Shown here piece by piece: positions 24,303 through 35,369 of a stretch of DNA of 40,025 nt. The stretch is from Purshia tridentata (lineage: Eukaryota > Streptophyta > Magnoliopsida > Rosales > Rosaceae), in NCBI GenBank assembly GCA_003254885.1, contig QANT01003979.1, positions 1-40,025 on the forward strand, read 5' to 3'. The translations under genes and the position numbers were made by a program. The first letter of the stretch is position 1; every line of letters begins with the position of its first letter. Below the pieces are notes generated by a model. It worked only from the letters and a program-made list of their open reading frames with translations. It was not told where the DNA came from and made no database searches.

Positions 24303-24632
24303 TTCCTAATTGGATTCGTAAAACAGAGCAACTGAAACGATAACGACTGGTACAGAATTTTGTCCCAGAAGACAAACAGAAAGTTAGGAGAGATAGAGTG
24401 TGAGAAATAGAGGGGAATTTGAGCGAAGATAATGCTCGAAAATTAGATAAAAAGGATCGAAATTCACGAAAGAGTTGGACGGAGAAATAGGGATCTATTC
24501 AGGAAGTTTCTCTCCAACTGCTTCAGAGCACAGAAAGAGAGAGAATGTAATGTAATTATGTTGAACAGCAAGAGAAAATAGTAAAATTCGAGTCCTGGAA
24601 ATTCTATATTTTATTTCTCTGTGTGAAAACTT

Positions 24633-24660
<28 letters not shown>
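24633..24660. repeat. (AG)14 microsatellite in the ATX promoter or leader
   Basis: A perfect run of AG lies about 465 bp upstream of the ATX start codon, within a GA-rich neighbourhood extending to about 24770. On the gene strand it is a CT run; pyrimidine patches of this kind are common around plant transcription starts. Confidence 0.9.
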
Positions 24661-24663
<3 letters not shown>

Positions 24664-26285
24664 AATAGGTCGGGTGACAGAGTATAGAAGAGAGGAGAGA
24701 GATAGAAGGGGTCGGCGTTATCTTGCAAAAGTGTTATATTAGAGAGTAAGATGTGTGTGAGAGAGAGGGGTAGGGGCTAACGTGCGCCGTACGTGTTTAG
24801 AGCACAATTCTTCTGGCAAGGTCATGGGTATGGTGGTCATGGACAATCTGGTATATAGTGACATTCTTTCTTGGCTGGGTTTTTTCATGTTTATTTTGTG
24901 AGGCATTATGGATTTTGTTGCTTGCTATGGTTTTTTTAGCAGAGGGACAGAGACATATTCCAACGTTTGTTCCAAGTTTCAAACTTTAATGTGCCATCCA
25001 ATTTCTATGTTTTTGCTTTTGTTTTGATTTGGGTTATGTGAAGCTTGAATTAAATTGGCCATATTGCGTAACTTTAGTACCATTTTTAATTAAATTTCTT
25101 GCCGGTCGTCGATTTGTGATGGGCTTTTGTTGTTTTGGAACGAGAAGCTTAAACTTGGCTGAAGGTTACTGGTGGTAGTCGACAGTGTGAAATTATTTCC
25201 ACATTTATTTGGGTTGGGAATGTATAGGGCAGATTCATTGTTAATGGATTTGATTCAAAAATAGTTGTAGAAACATTTCTGCAACTTGGGTTGTAAATTG
25301 TAAGAGGTTGGTGTTCATCGGAGCAATAGGCGGCAAGCATAGATGGAATTTGAAAAAAATTTGAAACTTTTTTGTTGTGGGTGATGTTGTTTTCTTCTGT
25401 TCTGTTTTAATTTTCTGATGGTTTTCCCCAGTAATGGATATGATTCATGGGGTTTAAAGTGCAAACTTCACCAGTGGAAATCAAGAATTTTCCCACCAAT
25501 TTCTTGACAGGGTTATTTTGGGTAAATTAATGTTGATTGTCCTGCTAACAGGGTCACTGTTAGTCTGTTACCGTTATGGTTATCTAATTTGTGTAAATTA
25601 TAATTAGATTAGACTTTTGCTTTTTGGTTGTTGGACCAAATTCTATGTTCAGAACTCGACGACTTATCGGTTGACTACTACAAATTTGTGGAAAAGGATC
25701 TTTGTGAGGCTTATTTCCATTTTATGTTTTTTTTTTTTTTGGAAAGAAACTTCCTGAGTTCGTATAAGAGGACCACGACTTGGACTGTGTGGTGGTATCA
25801 TGGAATCGCAAGGTGGTGGGTTGAAACTCCTCTGTTTCTGAATTTGAAGAGTACTCATGCCTGCGTCTATGTCATCCGAGGGCCCAAATGAAAATTTGAC
25901 ACAAGTCTGTCCCAATGATGGGGTCTTTGAACTTTAAGAATTGGTGGGTATTTTTGGTGGATGGGTTTTGAAAATGAACAGAGTTCTGATGAAGTGTGAG
26001 CATTTCATTTTTGGGAGGTCAACCCCATCAAGAAGAAAATGATGGCTAAAGATGGCTTTTTCTCTTTCGGATTATATATATTTTTAATTTATTATTTTAA
26101 TTGCTTATGATGGTCATCAGGGCATGCCCTAATTTGGAGTGGCAAGTTGGATCACGAGAATATATGAAGCTTGTTGGTGTCTTATCCTCTGTTACGATAT
26201 GTTAAAGTTGACAGGTCAACGTGCAGAGTACAATCATTCATAAGGTTTTGAGGTGAAAGTAGTTGCAATAATGCAATCATATATA

Positions 26286-26307
26286 TGTGTGTGTGTGTGT
26301 GTGTGTG
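26286..26307. repeat. (TG)11 microsatellite
   Basis: A perfect run of alternating T and G is preceded by a short AT run. It creates a spurious Cys/Val low-complexity frame on the plus strand. Confidence 0.95.
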
Positions 26308-26453
26308 GAGGTTGATGGCCTATCAGTTATGGCTATGGTGTTTGAGCAAAGATATGGTGCATAGTGTTGTGCCAAGAATGTTGGAGTTGTGGGGTGCTAT
26401 AGAAATATTCTTGGTTCAGTCATTTTACACTAGAAGGTTCAGCTTATGTTGGG

Positions 26454-26456
<3 letters not shown>

Positions 26457-26490
<34 letters not shown>
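26457..26490. repeat. (CT)17 microsatellite
   Basis: A perfect CT run of 34 bases, long enough to be a likely polymorphic marker. It produces Leu-Ser and Arg-Glu repeats in the shadow frames. Confidence 0.95.
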
Positions 26491-26494
<4 letters not shown>

Positions 26495-27399
26495 GGCAAT
26501 TTGGGTAGCTTGGTGAAAAACGTGTCTTTTAACTCTGTTGTGTTGGCTTATGTTACAAAGAGGAGGAAGATGATGAGGATGAAGCCGCATTAGAGCAGCT
26601 GTGACGTGGAAGATGGGTTTGGGACAAAAGCAGTCTAAATTAATACAAAAAACAAGGGATGCTTCATACTTTGTTTTGTCACAAATGCCTTTGGCTGTGG
26701 GACCCAAAACTCAGGCTCTCATCTGTGACTGTTGGATTTATGATTGCACTAAATGAGAGGAACACTCAGTTCCCTTTTCGGCTACAAAGAGTATAATTTA
26801 ATTTGGGGATGTTTGGTTGATAGTCATGGGTCATAGAATTAGAATGCCCTGATTTGGTGTATTATTTGTGGGTTGTCGCATGTCAACTTGCTAGTACGGG
26901 ATAAGAGTACAGTCTCAGGTTGTGAGCATAAATTTGCAATCTGGTAGAAGAGAGCCAGGGTGAGTTTTATGGTGGTGGTAAATGGTCTTAGGACAGAGAT
27001 GGAGTTGGCTGAAGAAGGTTGCAATATGGAAATCAACAATTTTTTTCGTTTCATTTCCATCAAATACTTTTGGGTGGGATCCATCAGAAATAGAATATTA
27101 ATTAAATCTTCATAGTAGTTAATCCAAGGCAATACAGTAGCAGTAAAATTCTGGATGAATCATGCAGTTAAAGATAATGAATGAATGATTTTCCATCTAA
27201 TCTGCGAAGATTTCCATCAAAACCCTGTGATTATCTGGCTAGTCCAAGTTTGGAGTGGATGACAGGAAATTTTGTTTCTGCTACTTTGGAATATATGAAA
27301 TCACAGGAATGATTTTGTGGAAACAAGGTTCCTTTGAGGCTAGTGCAGATTGTGTGTGCTGCCTTATCCTTTTTTACAGGAATCTAAGAAAGCTAATCT

Positions 27400-27870
27400 C
27401 CATATTCACAAGCCCCGTTCCAAAAGTATCTCCCATTGTCGTTGTCTGAGCTTGGGTTCTTTCAAGCTCTATTTCGACGGGGTCCTCTATGCTTATAGCA
27501 ATGCTGAAGGTGTGGTGGTCTTCGATGATAGGAAGTAATTTTGTGGCTTCTGCTGTTAATGATATTGGCGATCGTTATGAATGATGATGAAAGGTTTAAA
27601 GCTGCAGCAAGTGCTGTCTTTGTCCTATCTGTGTGGAGGGTGACTCCTAACATGTCATAACAGTTTCTAAGGGTCACACAAGGTTTTCACGTCTTGAGGT
27701 TATGTTTGACGATGTATGTTTTTCAGTCCAGTCTTTTGGGGAGATTTTTATATCTCATATTCCTCATCAAGCCAATCTTAAATTCAAATGCATGCAGTTA
27801 AACCAGTATTATTTCAGCTTCCACCTTACCATATGCATACTCAGTGATAATAACAATATACGATGGTCTC
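27400..27870 (+). pseudogene. Decayed RNase H-like (RVT_3-type) domain remnant
   Basis: Fragments in different plus-strand frames line up in the order of a plant RNase H-like domain. At 27455-27529 the frame reads GSFKLYFDG and then AEGVVVFDD, like the first strand with its catalytic Asp and the following G-V-V-x-D turn. After a +1 shift, 27531-27566 reads GSNFVASAVNDI. At 27732-27785, SFGEIFISHIPHQAN resembles the domain's C-terminal SF-x-I-x-HI-x-RQAN segment. Stops and frameshifts separate the pieces, so no protein can be made. Such domains occur in LINE-type retrotransposons and in stand-alone plant RNase H-like genes. No reverse transcriptase fragment was recognised nearby. The alignment is by eye. 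Confidence 0.5.
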
Positions 27871-28251
27871 CTGGCCTCCTCACTCAAATGTCATAATTTT
27901 CCCTTGTCACCGTTTGTTTACTGGAAGCACCACTGCACCGGTGGAGGGACCACAAGATTCCATTTCATAACATACTTAATATGAACAAGTACAACTGTTT
28001 GGTTCCCCGATTATTTAACATACCCTATTTACATCTTTTTCTGGCCATGTAGGTCTAGAGAAGAGGTTATTACAGAAGATAGAGATTCATATACTTAGCA
28101 GGGTTTTGGGGGTCTGGTTTTATTGAGCAACGGCTAAACTGAGTCCAAGTCTAATTGCCAGGCTTACACTACTACTGATCTCTTCCATTACATCATTCAC
28201 TGGAACTAGCTACTTCCATTCCTACATTCTTCTTAGTATTTAAGTCTACAG

Positions 28252-31200
28252 TTATTGCCTCTTGCCATAAGATTCTTCAGTCTTTGCAAACCTTCCACGG
28301 ATCCTCGGCTGGTTGTCTGCAAGAGCCTTCCTGCATGCATACTGAAATAAAGAATTTCATTAGTTTCGGACCTTTAGTAAGGTATCAGCTAAAGGCTGAA
28401 GCCAGTACACGCAAAACTAGTGGTTATGAAAATTAAGAATTCTTTTCTTCCAAGATATGAATACTGAGAAAGTAGACATATTCTGTTTGACATCATTCCA
28501 ATTAGGACAGCAAGAAATACTATGCTTTTAATATGGTTAAAATATAACCTTGGGGGTCAACCGGTGCTGGTAATAGTTACATTAGTGTACATATTGCAGC
28601 TTTTTTAATCAAAGCTATTAACAAGACAGGAAATCATCCTTTTATAAAGATCTAACAACCAACCCCATTTCAACACCCCCAAAAATACAAAGGTCAGTCC
28701 TCAGAGAAAACCCAACAAACATCTAACGCAAAAGACATGAACAATAGTAGGTCCCTGAAGCATTTGGCAAAGGTGAAATGTTCTTAAGATCATTGATTAA
28801 AAAAAAGGACAATGCCAGTTCACTAAGCCAACCATCTAATAAACAAGGATTTTGAGTGTGCATCAGATGGGAATAGCATTAAGAAGACAAATGTTGCTTT
28901 GGTACATGGCTATGTAGTCCTGAATTTTGACTGTATCTCGCTCAGATAAGTCTGCAGAAAGTATTTACTCAGTATAATAGTAATGAGTCTATAACAACAA
29001 TATTGATCAGGATTTTACCTTTATTTTCCTGCCGAAGTTCCTCTTTGTCTTCTTGTTCCGATATCTTGAAAGCTTTTCCCTGCGTTCTTCAGTGGTGCAG
29101 TTGCTGATAACTATGGGCCGCTCAAGGGAAGAATGGGTGAGGCTTATGTTTCCGTTACCAAGAGTCTGTCATAAAAATTCAGTATCAATGACCAGCCCAT
29201 CCTGTGAAAATGGCCAGACATGTCTAAACATTTCTCAGTCCAGCAGACTTTGTTACAAAGCCAACAAACGCTTAGTGCTTGATTGCAAATAGATGAAATT
29301 ATCAATGGGTTGGCCAAAAGAAAATGTGAGAGAGATATTATCTCTGAAATGATTCCCTGATTTCTAGACATGGCGTCAAGAAATTCACAGACATCAGTTG
29401 CACAAATGCATCAGTCTATTAGCTGAAAGATGCCTGTTGGTTATCTTGCATGAATTTGTATGCACCATAGGTAACTTGCAATTTCAAGTGCAAGCTTTAG
29501 TCAATAGATGCGTCTTACTGTGAGGAAGGTGGTTTTTAATAGACTGGAAGATATGGTAAGTCATGCCGTTCTTGTTGTTATCGGCAGTCTAAATGCTATG
29601 AAAGAACGATTTAATTGTTTTGTTCATATGAGAAACACAGGACTGCCAGATGTTGATTAAAATGTCAGGGTCTTGTTTTCATCATTTTATGCCCTTCTTT
29701 AATCCATAACCTCTTCTCTACGTAATCGCTGTGATATAGATAGGTGCTTTTTTTATTTTTGTAAGAATTTAAATATTTTTAAATCTCACAAAATAAATAA
29801 CATAAAATAACAATGTAAAATAGTTATGTCTGACCTTAATATCTCCTTCACTAAATGCCCTCCGAATCCCATAAACAGCACCAAAATCCATTCCAGGAAA
29901 ATCCAAAAAACTCTGCTTCGTTGAAGCTCCATGCAACCATTCCATTGAGCTTAAGCATCCTGCGCTGACACTTTTCTGGAATGGTATGTCACGAAGTGGT
30001 TTGCTTTCTTGAATTTGATTTCCATCCATGCTCAAAGCAGGAATTTTGATATCTAGGACCTCACTAGAAGATCCTTCTAGTGATATCATGGATGCCTCTT
30101 TTTCTAGGAGATCTCTCTCATAGAAGACCTCACTCAAAAGCTGCTCACTTTGAAGTGATTCAATGTCTGAAACCTTGAGTCCTTGAGGAGAGATGACATC
30201 TTCCCCACAAGATATCATCGAAATTGCTGCTGTCATGGGATCAAGGCCCATGGCTGGTTCTTCAATGATAGGCTCTGGAGCTTTAAATAGATCCCACTCT
30301 CCTCCCAGGTCATATTCTGATATCATGGAGGCCTCAACGAGGTTATTCTGCATAAGGAAAAATGAAATTAGAAAACACCGAGATTCACTGGAAACTTCAG
30401 CAATGGTACTAGCATCATGACAGGATGTGTAGAACCATTGAGAGTTTAGAAAATTTAATTTTAGTTCCCATTAGCCAGATAGTAGAAAATTTGAATAAAT
30501 ATCAACTTCTACTGGCAACAGGCTTGAACAAGACCAAACAGAAGCATATAACTTTGCAACGTGAAGGCCCTATTCAGGACTGCCATATTGATCAACTATA
30601 GAGTAAATCAAATAAGAAATTAATCGTGGCAAAGTAACAGTACCTAAAATTCAGACCAAAACAAACAAGTGGAAGTTCTCAAAGTTAGAGCACTCATCAA
30701 TAGAAATGGGCCCTAAAGAAATTGCTAATTCTGAGAATCTCACATGAATTGTCAACATGCCATGCCATCACTTATTTTATACAAAAGCAGAACTCCACGG
30801 CAAAAGTAATTTTTCTTTTTCCTATCCTTCTCCAAAAGTATAGTTTTAACACCAAAGACCAAAGTTCCATAAACATTAAGGAGAATATGAACTTTTTCTC
30901 TTTTATTTTATCACTCAAAAGAAAAAAACAAAATGTATATTTTCCTTCTTGGGTGGGTGAGAAAGCAAAAATTCCTACTGCAAGCATCACACCAGAGAAA
31001 AAGAAAAATTATAGAAGACGTAACTGTGAAAACGTTTCCAATTATACAACTATCCCTTTTTATCCTTTTCCAGATCCAGCACATAAAGCTAGCTCCAGCT
31101 GTTCCCATATGTATGCATTGAGAAAATAAAAAATAAGAAAAAGATCGAGATCTTTTTTCTTTTTCCTTTTTCATTTTGTCAAAACCCAGATACCATCAAA

Positions 31201-32039
31201 AATTCAAAACATTTGCAGTGTTTTGGACTGAAAGAAATGCAGAGAATCTCATGCTCGGATAGTTATATTAAATGTGGAGAGAAACATATATAATTGACTA
31301 ATTACTCTCGAACCACTTTTTTTTCTCTCTCCAACAAGTAGAGATATTTGTATTTGGTGTAAGAAAAGATATTTATGTGTTGTATGAAGTATGATTGTTA
31401 AATGTTCCAAATTTACCATCAAGTAGATATTTTCTCTCCGTGGATTTTCTGTTTATCCAAACATGAATAAGAGAAACTAAAACTTAAAATTCATCCAAAA
31501 AATCTTGTCTTTTTCTTCTCTTCTTCCCTACCTGACTTAAATTCACAGTCACACGGAACGTCCACAAATTTTACATTTTCCCCCGTATTTTCTCAGCAAC
31601 CAAACAGGGATTGGATGAAAAATTAAACCAATAAACATAAAAATGTCAAAAAAATTGAACTTTGAGCTTCAGTGTAAACTGAACCAAAGTAAATTAGTCC
31701 CATTTTCTCAAGAAACAAACAGAGGGCTATTGATGTCTTAGACAGAGTACATAGTAAAGCACAAAGAGTAAGCCAAATCCACAAGTTTCTACTAAGTCAG
31801 CTCAAACCCATCTTAGAACTAATCAAATCAATGCAGATCGAGCTAATCCACAAGAAAATGAGCACAAAGATTACAGAATTGATGATAAATAACAAACATG
31901 CACATATGTATGTGTAGAAAGAGAAAGAGAGTACCATTGATGCATTGGACTTCTGGGCTCTGCAGAACTCCTCCAGTTGCTGAAATTCTTGAGGAGAATT
32001 CTGGAAATAAGGGAACAAAAGCCCAGTCTCTGCATACAT
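28252..32039 (-). CDS. CCT-motif family protein (CMF type), 4 exons, 284 aa
   Basis: Exons on the minus strand are 32039-31935, 30347-29835, 29165-29019 and 28341-28252. All introns are GT-AG (1587, 669 and 677 bp) and the phases join to 284 codons plus TAA. The N-terminus starts MYAETGLLFPYFQ, followed by an acidic, Ser-rich middle region. The CCT motif occupies about 232-275, split by intron 3, and reads from EERREKLSRYRNKKTKRNFG to PRIRGRFAK. The CCT motif is a basic nuclear module, found in CONSTANS, TOC1 and pseudo-response regulators, that binds DNA together with NF-Y subunits. There is no B-box or receiver domain, so this is a stand-alone CMF protein, similar to the Arabidopsis At2g33350/At1g04500 group as I remember it. 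The role is unknown; relatives affect flowering, sugar response or greening. The start is the first in-frame ATG. An upstream out-of-frame ATG at 32137 overlaps it. Confidence 0.92.
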
Positions 32040-32134
32040 TTCTTGCTCTCTGAAACCCAAAAGTCTGAAATAACTTCCCAAACCCCAACAAGAGAGCAGC
32101 AGAAGCACACTGAAACAATAGAGCAGCCAAATTG

Positions 32135-32137
32135 CAT
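32135..32137 (-). promoter_or_regulatory. Upstream out-of-frame ATG overlapping the CCT gene start
   Basis: An ATG lies 98 nt upstream of the CCT start codon and 71 nt downstream of the likely TATA box, so it should be in the mRNA leader. Its frame differs from the main frame and stays open past the main start, through exon 1. Its context is poor (T at -3, C at +4), whereas the main ATG has G at -3, so leaky scanning could favour the main start. Confidence 0.5.
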
Positions 32138-32205
32138 AGAAATATAGAAAGAAAGTGTGGTTTGTTTTGGGTTTGGTGATTTTAAGCTAGCAGGAGGAGA
32201 CAGAA

Positions 32206-32213
32206 TTTATATG
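32206..32213 (-). promoter_or_regulatory. Probable TATA box of the CCT-motif gene
   Basis: The minus strand reads CATATAAAT here, about 170 bp upstream of the ATG at 32039. This predicts a transcription start near 32175 and a leader of about 135 nt. Motif and distance are the only evidence. Confidence 0.45.
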
Positions 32214-33104
32214 AATAATAATGAGTGGGAGTACTAGTATTCAGTAATATTGGGAGTAATGATGTCATATAATAAAGACAAACTAGGGAAAAGGACACAA
32301 TCATTATTATAATGCACTGTCCCCATGTCTCTTATCATGCTCCCATTTTAATATGTTTTTATTGTTTTTTTTTTAGTTGGGTTTTTATGGTTTTTAATAA
32401 TATTTAATTGTACAATATAATGTTAATATATTGCAAATTGCAGAGAGTGAGGTGAGTTGCACCAAGCCAAAACTGTGGAGTGGACATGCTTGTGGGCTGC
32501 ACTGGACTGTGGTCATCAATCATCAGCATATATATAGCTTCTTGGAAGATGATCCCATCCTACGCGCCTTGGAGAGGGACGTCTACAAGCGCCACTGCAT
32601 GTGAAAGTGGTAATATATAGGCAACTTGGCAAATATCTACTCTTCAAATTCAATGTATGTGAAATTCACTATTCAATGGAATATGAACACCCCATCTTTG
32701 GTATAATTGTAAAGCTTGAAGCCTATGTTTTAGGATTCAACTGGAGGCCACCTACCTACACATAGATTACAAAAAGGTCGACTTAATTATTCACATGAAA
32801 CTATCACCTAATTAACAAATCAATAGGTGGGTTGTTGTTGTATATATATCGATACAAATATGAAAAATAGGTTGAATTCATAATATTTTTTTGGTATGAG
32901 TCGTATGACATGATAAAATGTATGCGATTAAGGTTGCCTAATATTAGGAACATAAACACCTAAACACTATCTAATCCATTAAATAGTTCAATTTAGATTG
33001 ACAATAAGTTAGAGTTGAAGGAGTCAACCGGGCCTTTACCAATACATTCATTAATAGGACTATGTATGTATGTTGTTTATTATGATCATATAGAATAGAA
33101 TAGT

Positions 33105-33215
33105 AGAGGCGCTATCGGTATAAGCTATAGTGTCCCATATTCGATTAGTTTTGCGTATAATTATTGGTATATTTGAATTAGATGAGTGAGCATAGATTAT
33201 AATTTTGTTTTGTTC
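33105..33215 (+). repeat. Possible decayed tRNA-derived SINE (weak)
   Basis: GGCGCTATCGGTATAAGC resembles a polymerase III box A of plant SINEs, and about 30 nt later ATATTCGATTAG resembles a mutated box B. A T-rich stretch ends near 33215. Target-site duplications are not clear. Confidence 0.3.
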
Positions 33216-35318
33216 CAAGAAAAATACCCATAAGATTAATAATCAAGGACGATAAGTACTGCGTTGAAAGTTTATGAAAAAGGACAAAGACCACCATGTT
33301 CTATGCAGCCCTTAATAAACTTCTTTCAGTGCCAAACAAGTTAAATATGGCCGGTTCCATCACGTCTTGGTGTAGAAGAGTACTAAGTTTTTGTTTTTTT
33401 CTTCAAAATATTTTCTCTCAAGCATGCCATTTCTCTTAATATATAAGCATAAACTGCGGCCGCTGAATAGCTGATGATAAGCACTCTAGCAGTCATCGAA
33501 ATTAGGAATAATGTATAAATAAATTGTTAGGAAATAATTTATTAGCTGTAAATTTAAATGTAGAAGATAGATTCTGACCTTCTGTCCTCCAATTTGATCG
33601 AAATATTCAAATTCTCTTTCCATATGGTCACCCCTATTCGTCCACATTGCAATTTGGAATTAAGAAAATTTATATATTTTAAAAGCGTCAGCCCAACTTT
33701 AGTCATTTTCTCAAACTCAAATCATAGAGAATCTTGCATAAATGAAATGCAGAAATATTATTGGAACTTGGAAGAAGTGAGTAAACCATTTCTTTTACTT
33801 GTTTATATTTTGGTAGCCAAAGTAAGCAAGTAGTACTTTTCAATTAAAGCAACGAGAGTCTACGTTAATCCACTCCTAATTATTCCATATCCGAATCTTT
33901 CATTGAATTACTATTAATTTTAGTCATACATCTATAAATTTAAAAATGTGTGAGCCAAATATATTTATATTTCCACTCTCTGTCTTATATTGATTCATAT
34001 TTAACCGGTGTGGGATCAAATATGACTTCATCACTCTGCAAAGAATTGATTTTCAGTTATATTGATCTTTTTAACAAAGTGGTATATATGTCTCTTGTGT
34101 TCATATTTCATAAGTACTTCCTCATAAAGAAATGGAAGGGAAACAAANCAAAAAAAAAAAAAAAAGGGAATCCCACTTTTGATTAGTTGTACTTAACAAT
34201 GGTGGGTATCATATGTAACACATATATACCATGCATGCTTAGTTGCATCTAACTGGATTTAAAAGAGGAAATTTATATATGTGTTTTTTTATTTATTTTT
34301 TTCCAATATGTATATATGTTTTTAAAAGGAAAGGTTAGCTGTGAAAGCAGAAAGCGAAACCCTAAATAGGAATAGGAATACCGAATAGCCACTAAGCACT
34401 AACTGGGATTTCGTTTTCAGATGTATAGTTTAGAAAATTGTGAAGTCAAATAGATTTCAAGTTTGAAAGAAAATCCATCATTCCATGTGACAAATATGGA
34501 GTTGGGCTGTAAAGTTAAGTGTAAAAGCAAAGCAGCAGAAGCTAAAAATGGGCTAGCTTAGAGAATTTCAACCAATTAAACGCCTCGTAAAGAAAGAAAG
34601 GAAGAAGAGTGGAGATGGAGTATATGCCCCTCTTTTTCTAGTAATGAGGGGAATGTACACTTCGATCGGGATCGATGACCTTAGGAGTGTACTACATATC
34701 AAACCTTAAATTCCCACATTAGGAAAGAAGAGAAAATGTAAAGGGGAAGCTCTCTCTGTCTCTCTCTCTCTCTCTAGCTTAGAGGAGTAGTTGGATCCTC
34801 TTCAAAAGGCTTGAGATACACACGACACAACACACACACTAAGCCAGTTCATTTCTGTATGTCCATGTCATGGGAAATAGATTGGACCAATTGCTTGCTT
34901 GCTTCCACTTGGCGCATTTGCACCGCTACACTTGGCAGCCGAAATTGGTAGTGGACTTTTAGCAGACAAGGAATGAAATAATGTCTTTGGCTTTGCCAAT
35001 TATCATGGGAAATCATTTAAGTCTGCTCTCCACATACATGGGTCGGCAATGTGCCAATGTGCTTCTCTCTGTTTTTTTTTTCCTTCTTTGTCTTTTGTTT
35101 TTTGTTTTGGAGGAATATGTAAAGTATTTGCAGTAGTGGTGATCGATGAAATTAAATAGACACAATTATTAAGCAAAGAGCCAAAATGAGCAGAAGCCAA
35201 ACATGATGAACACACAGTTCTGCAGTGGTGAGTTGACCTAAGGGAGGAAGATAACTAGTGAAGGAGAGGTGAAGTGAACTTGGTCATTTTGTATTGCAAA
35301 TTTAGCATCTTTGTAATG

Positions 35319-35369
35319 ACTTTTTCTGAAGTCATTGTTACTTTTTCTGAAGTCATTGTTACTTTTTCT
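35319..35369. repeat. 21-bp tandem duplication (2.4 copies)
   Basis: The unit ACTTTTTCTGAAGTCATTGT plus T occurs twice without a mismatch at 35319-35360 and is followed by the first nine bases of a third copy. Confidence 0.95.

Larger units (their letters stand above)
24780..27330. other. Intergenic region without a supportable gene
   Basis: AT-rich DNA between the ATX upstream region and the RNase H-like remnant. Short frames on both strands (for example near 25628-25915 and 26285-26707) do not resemble any family and are partly built on microsatellites. I saw no tRNA, rRNA or transposon protein motif in this stretch. Confidence 0.45.
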
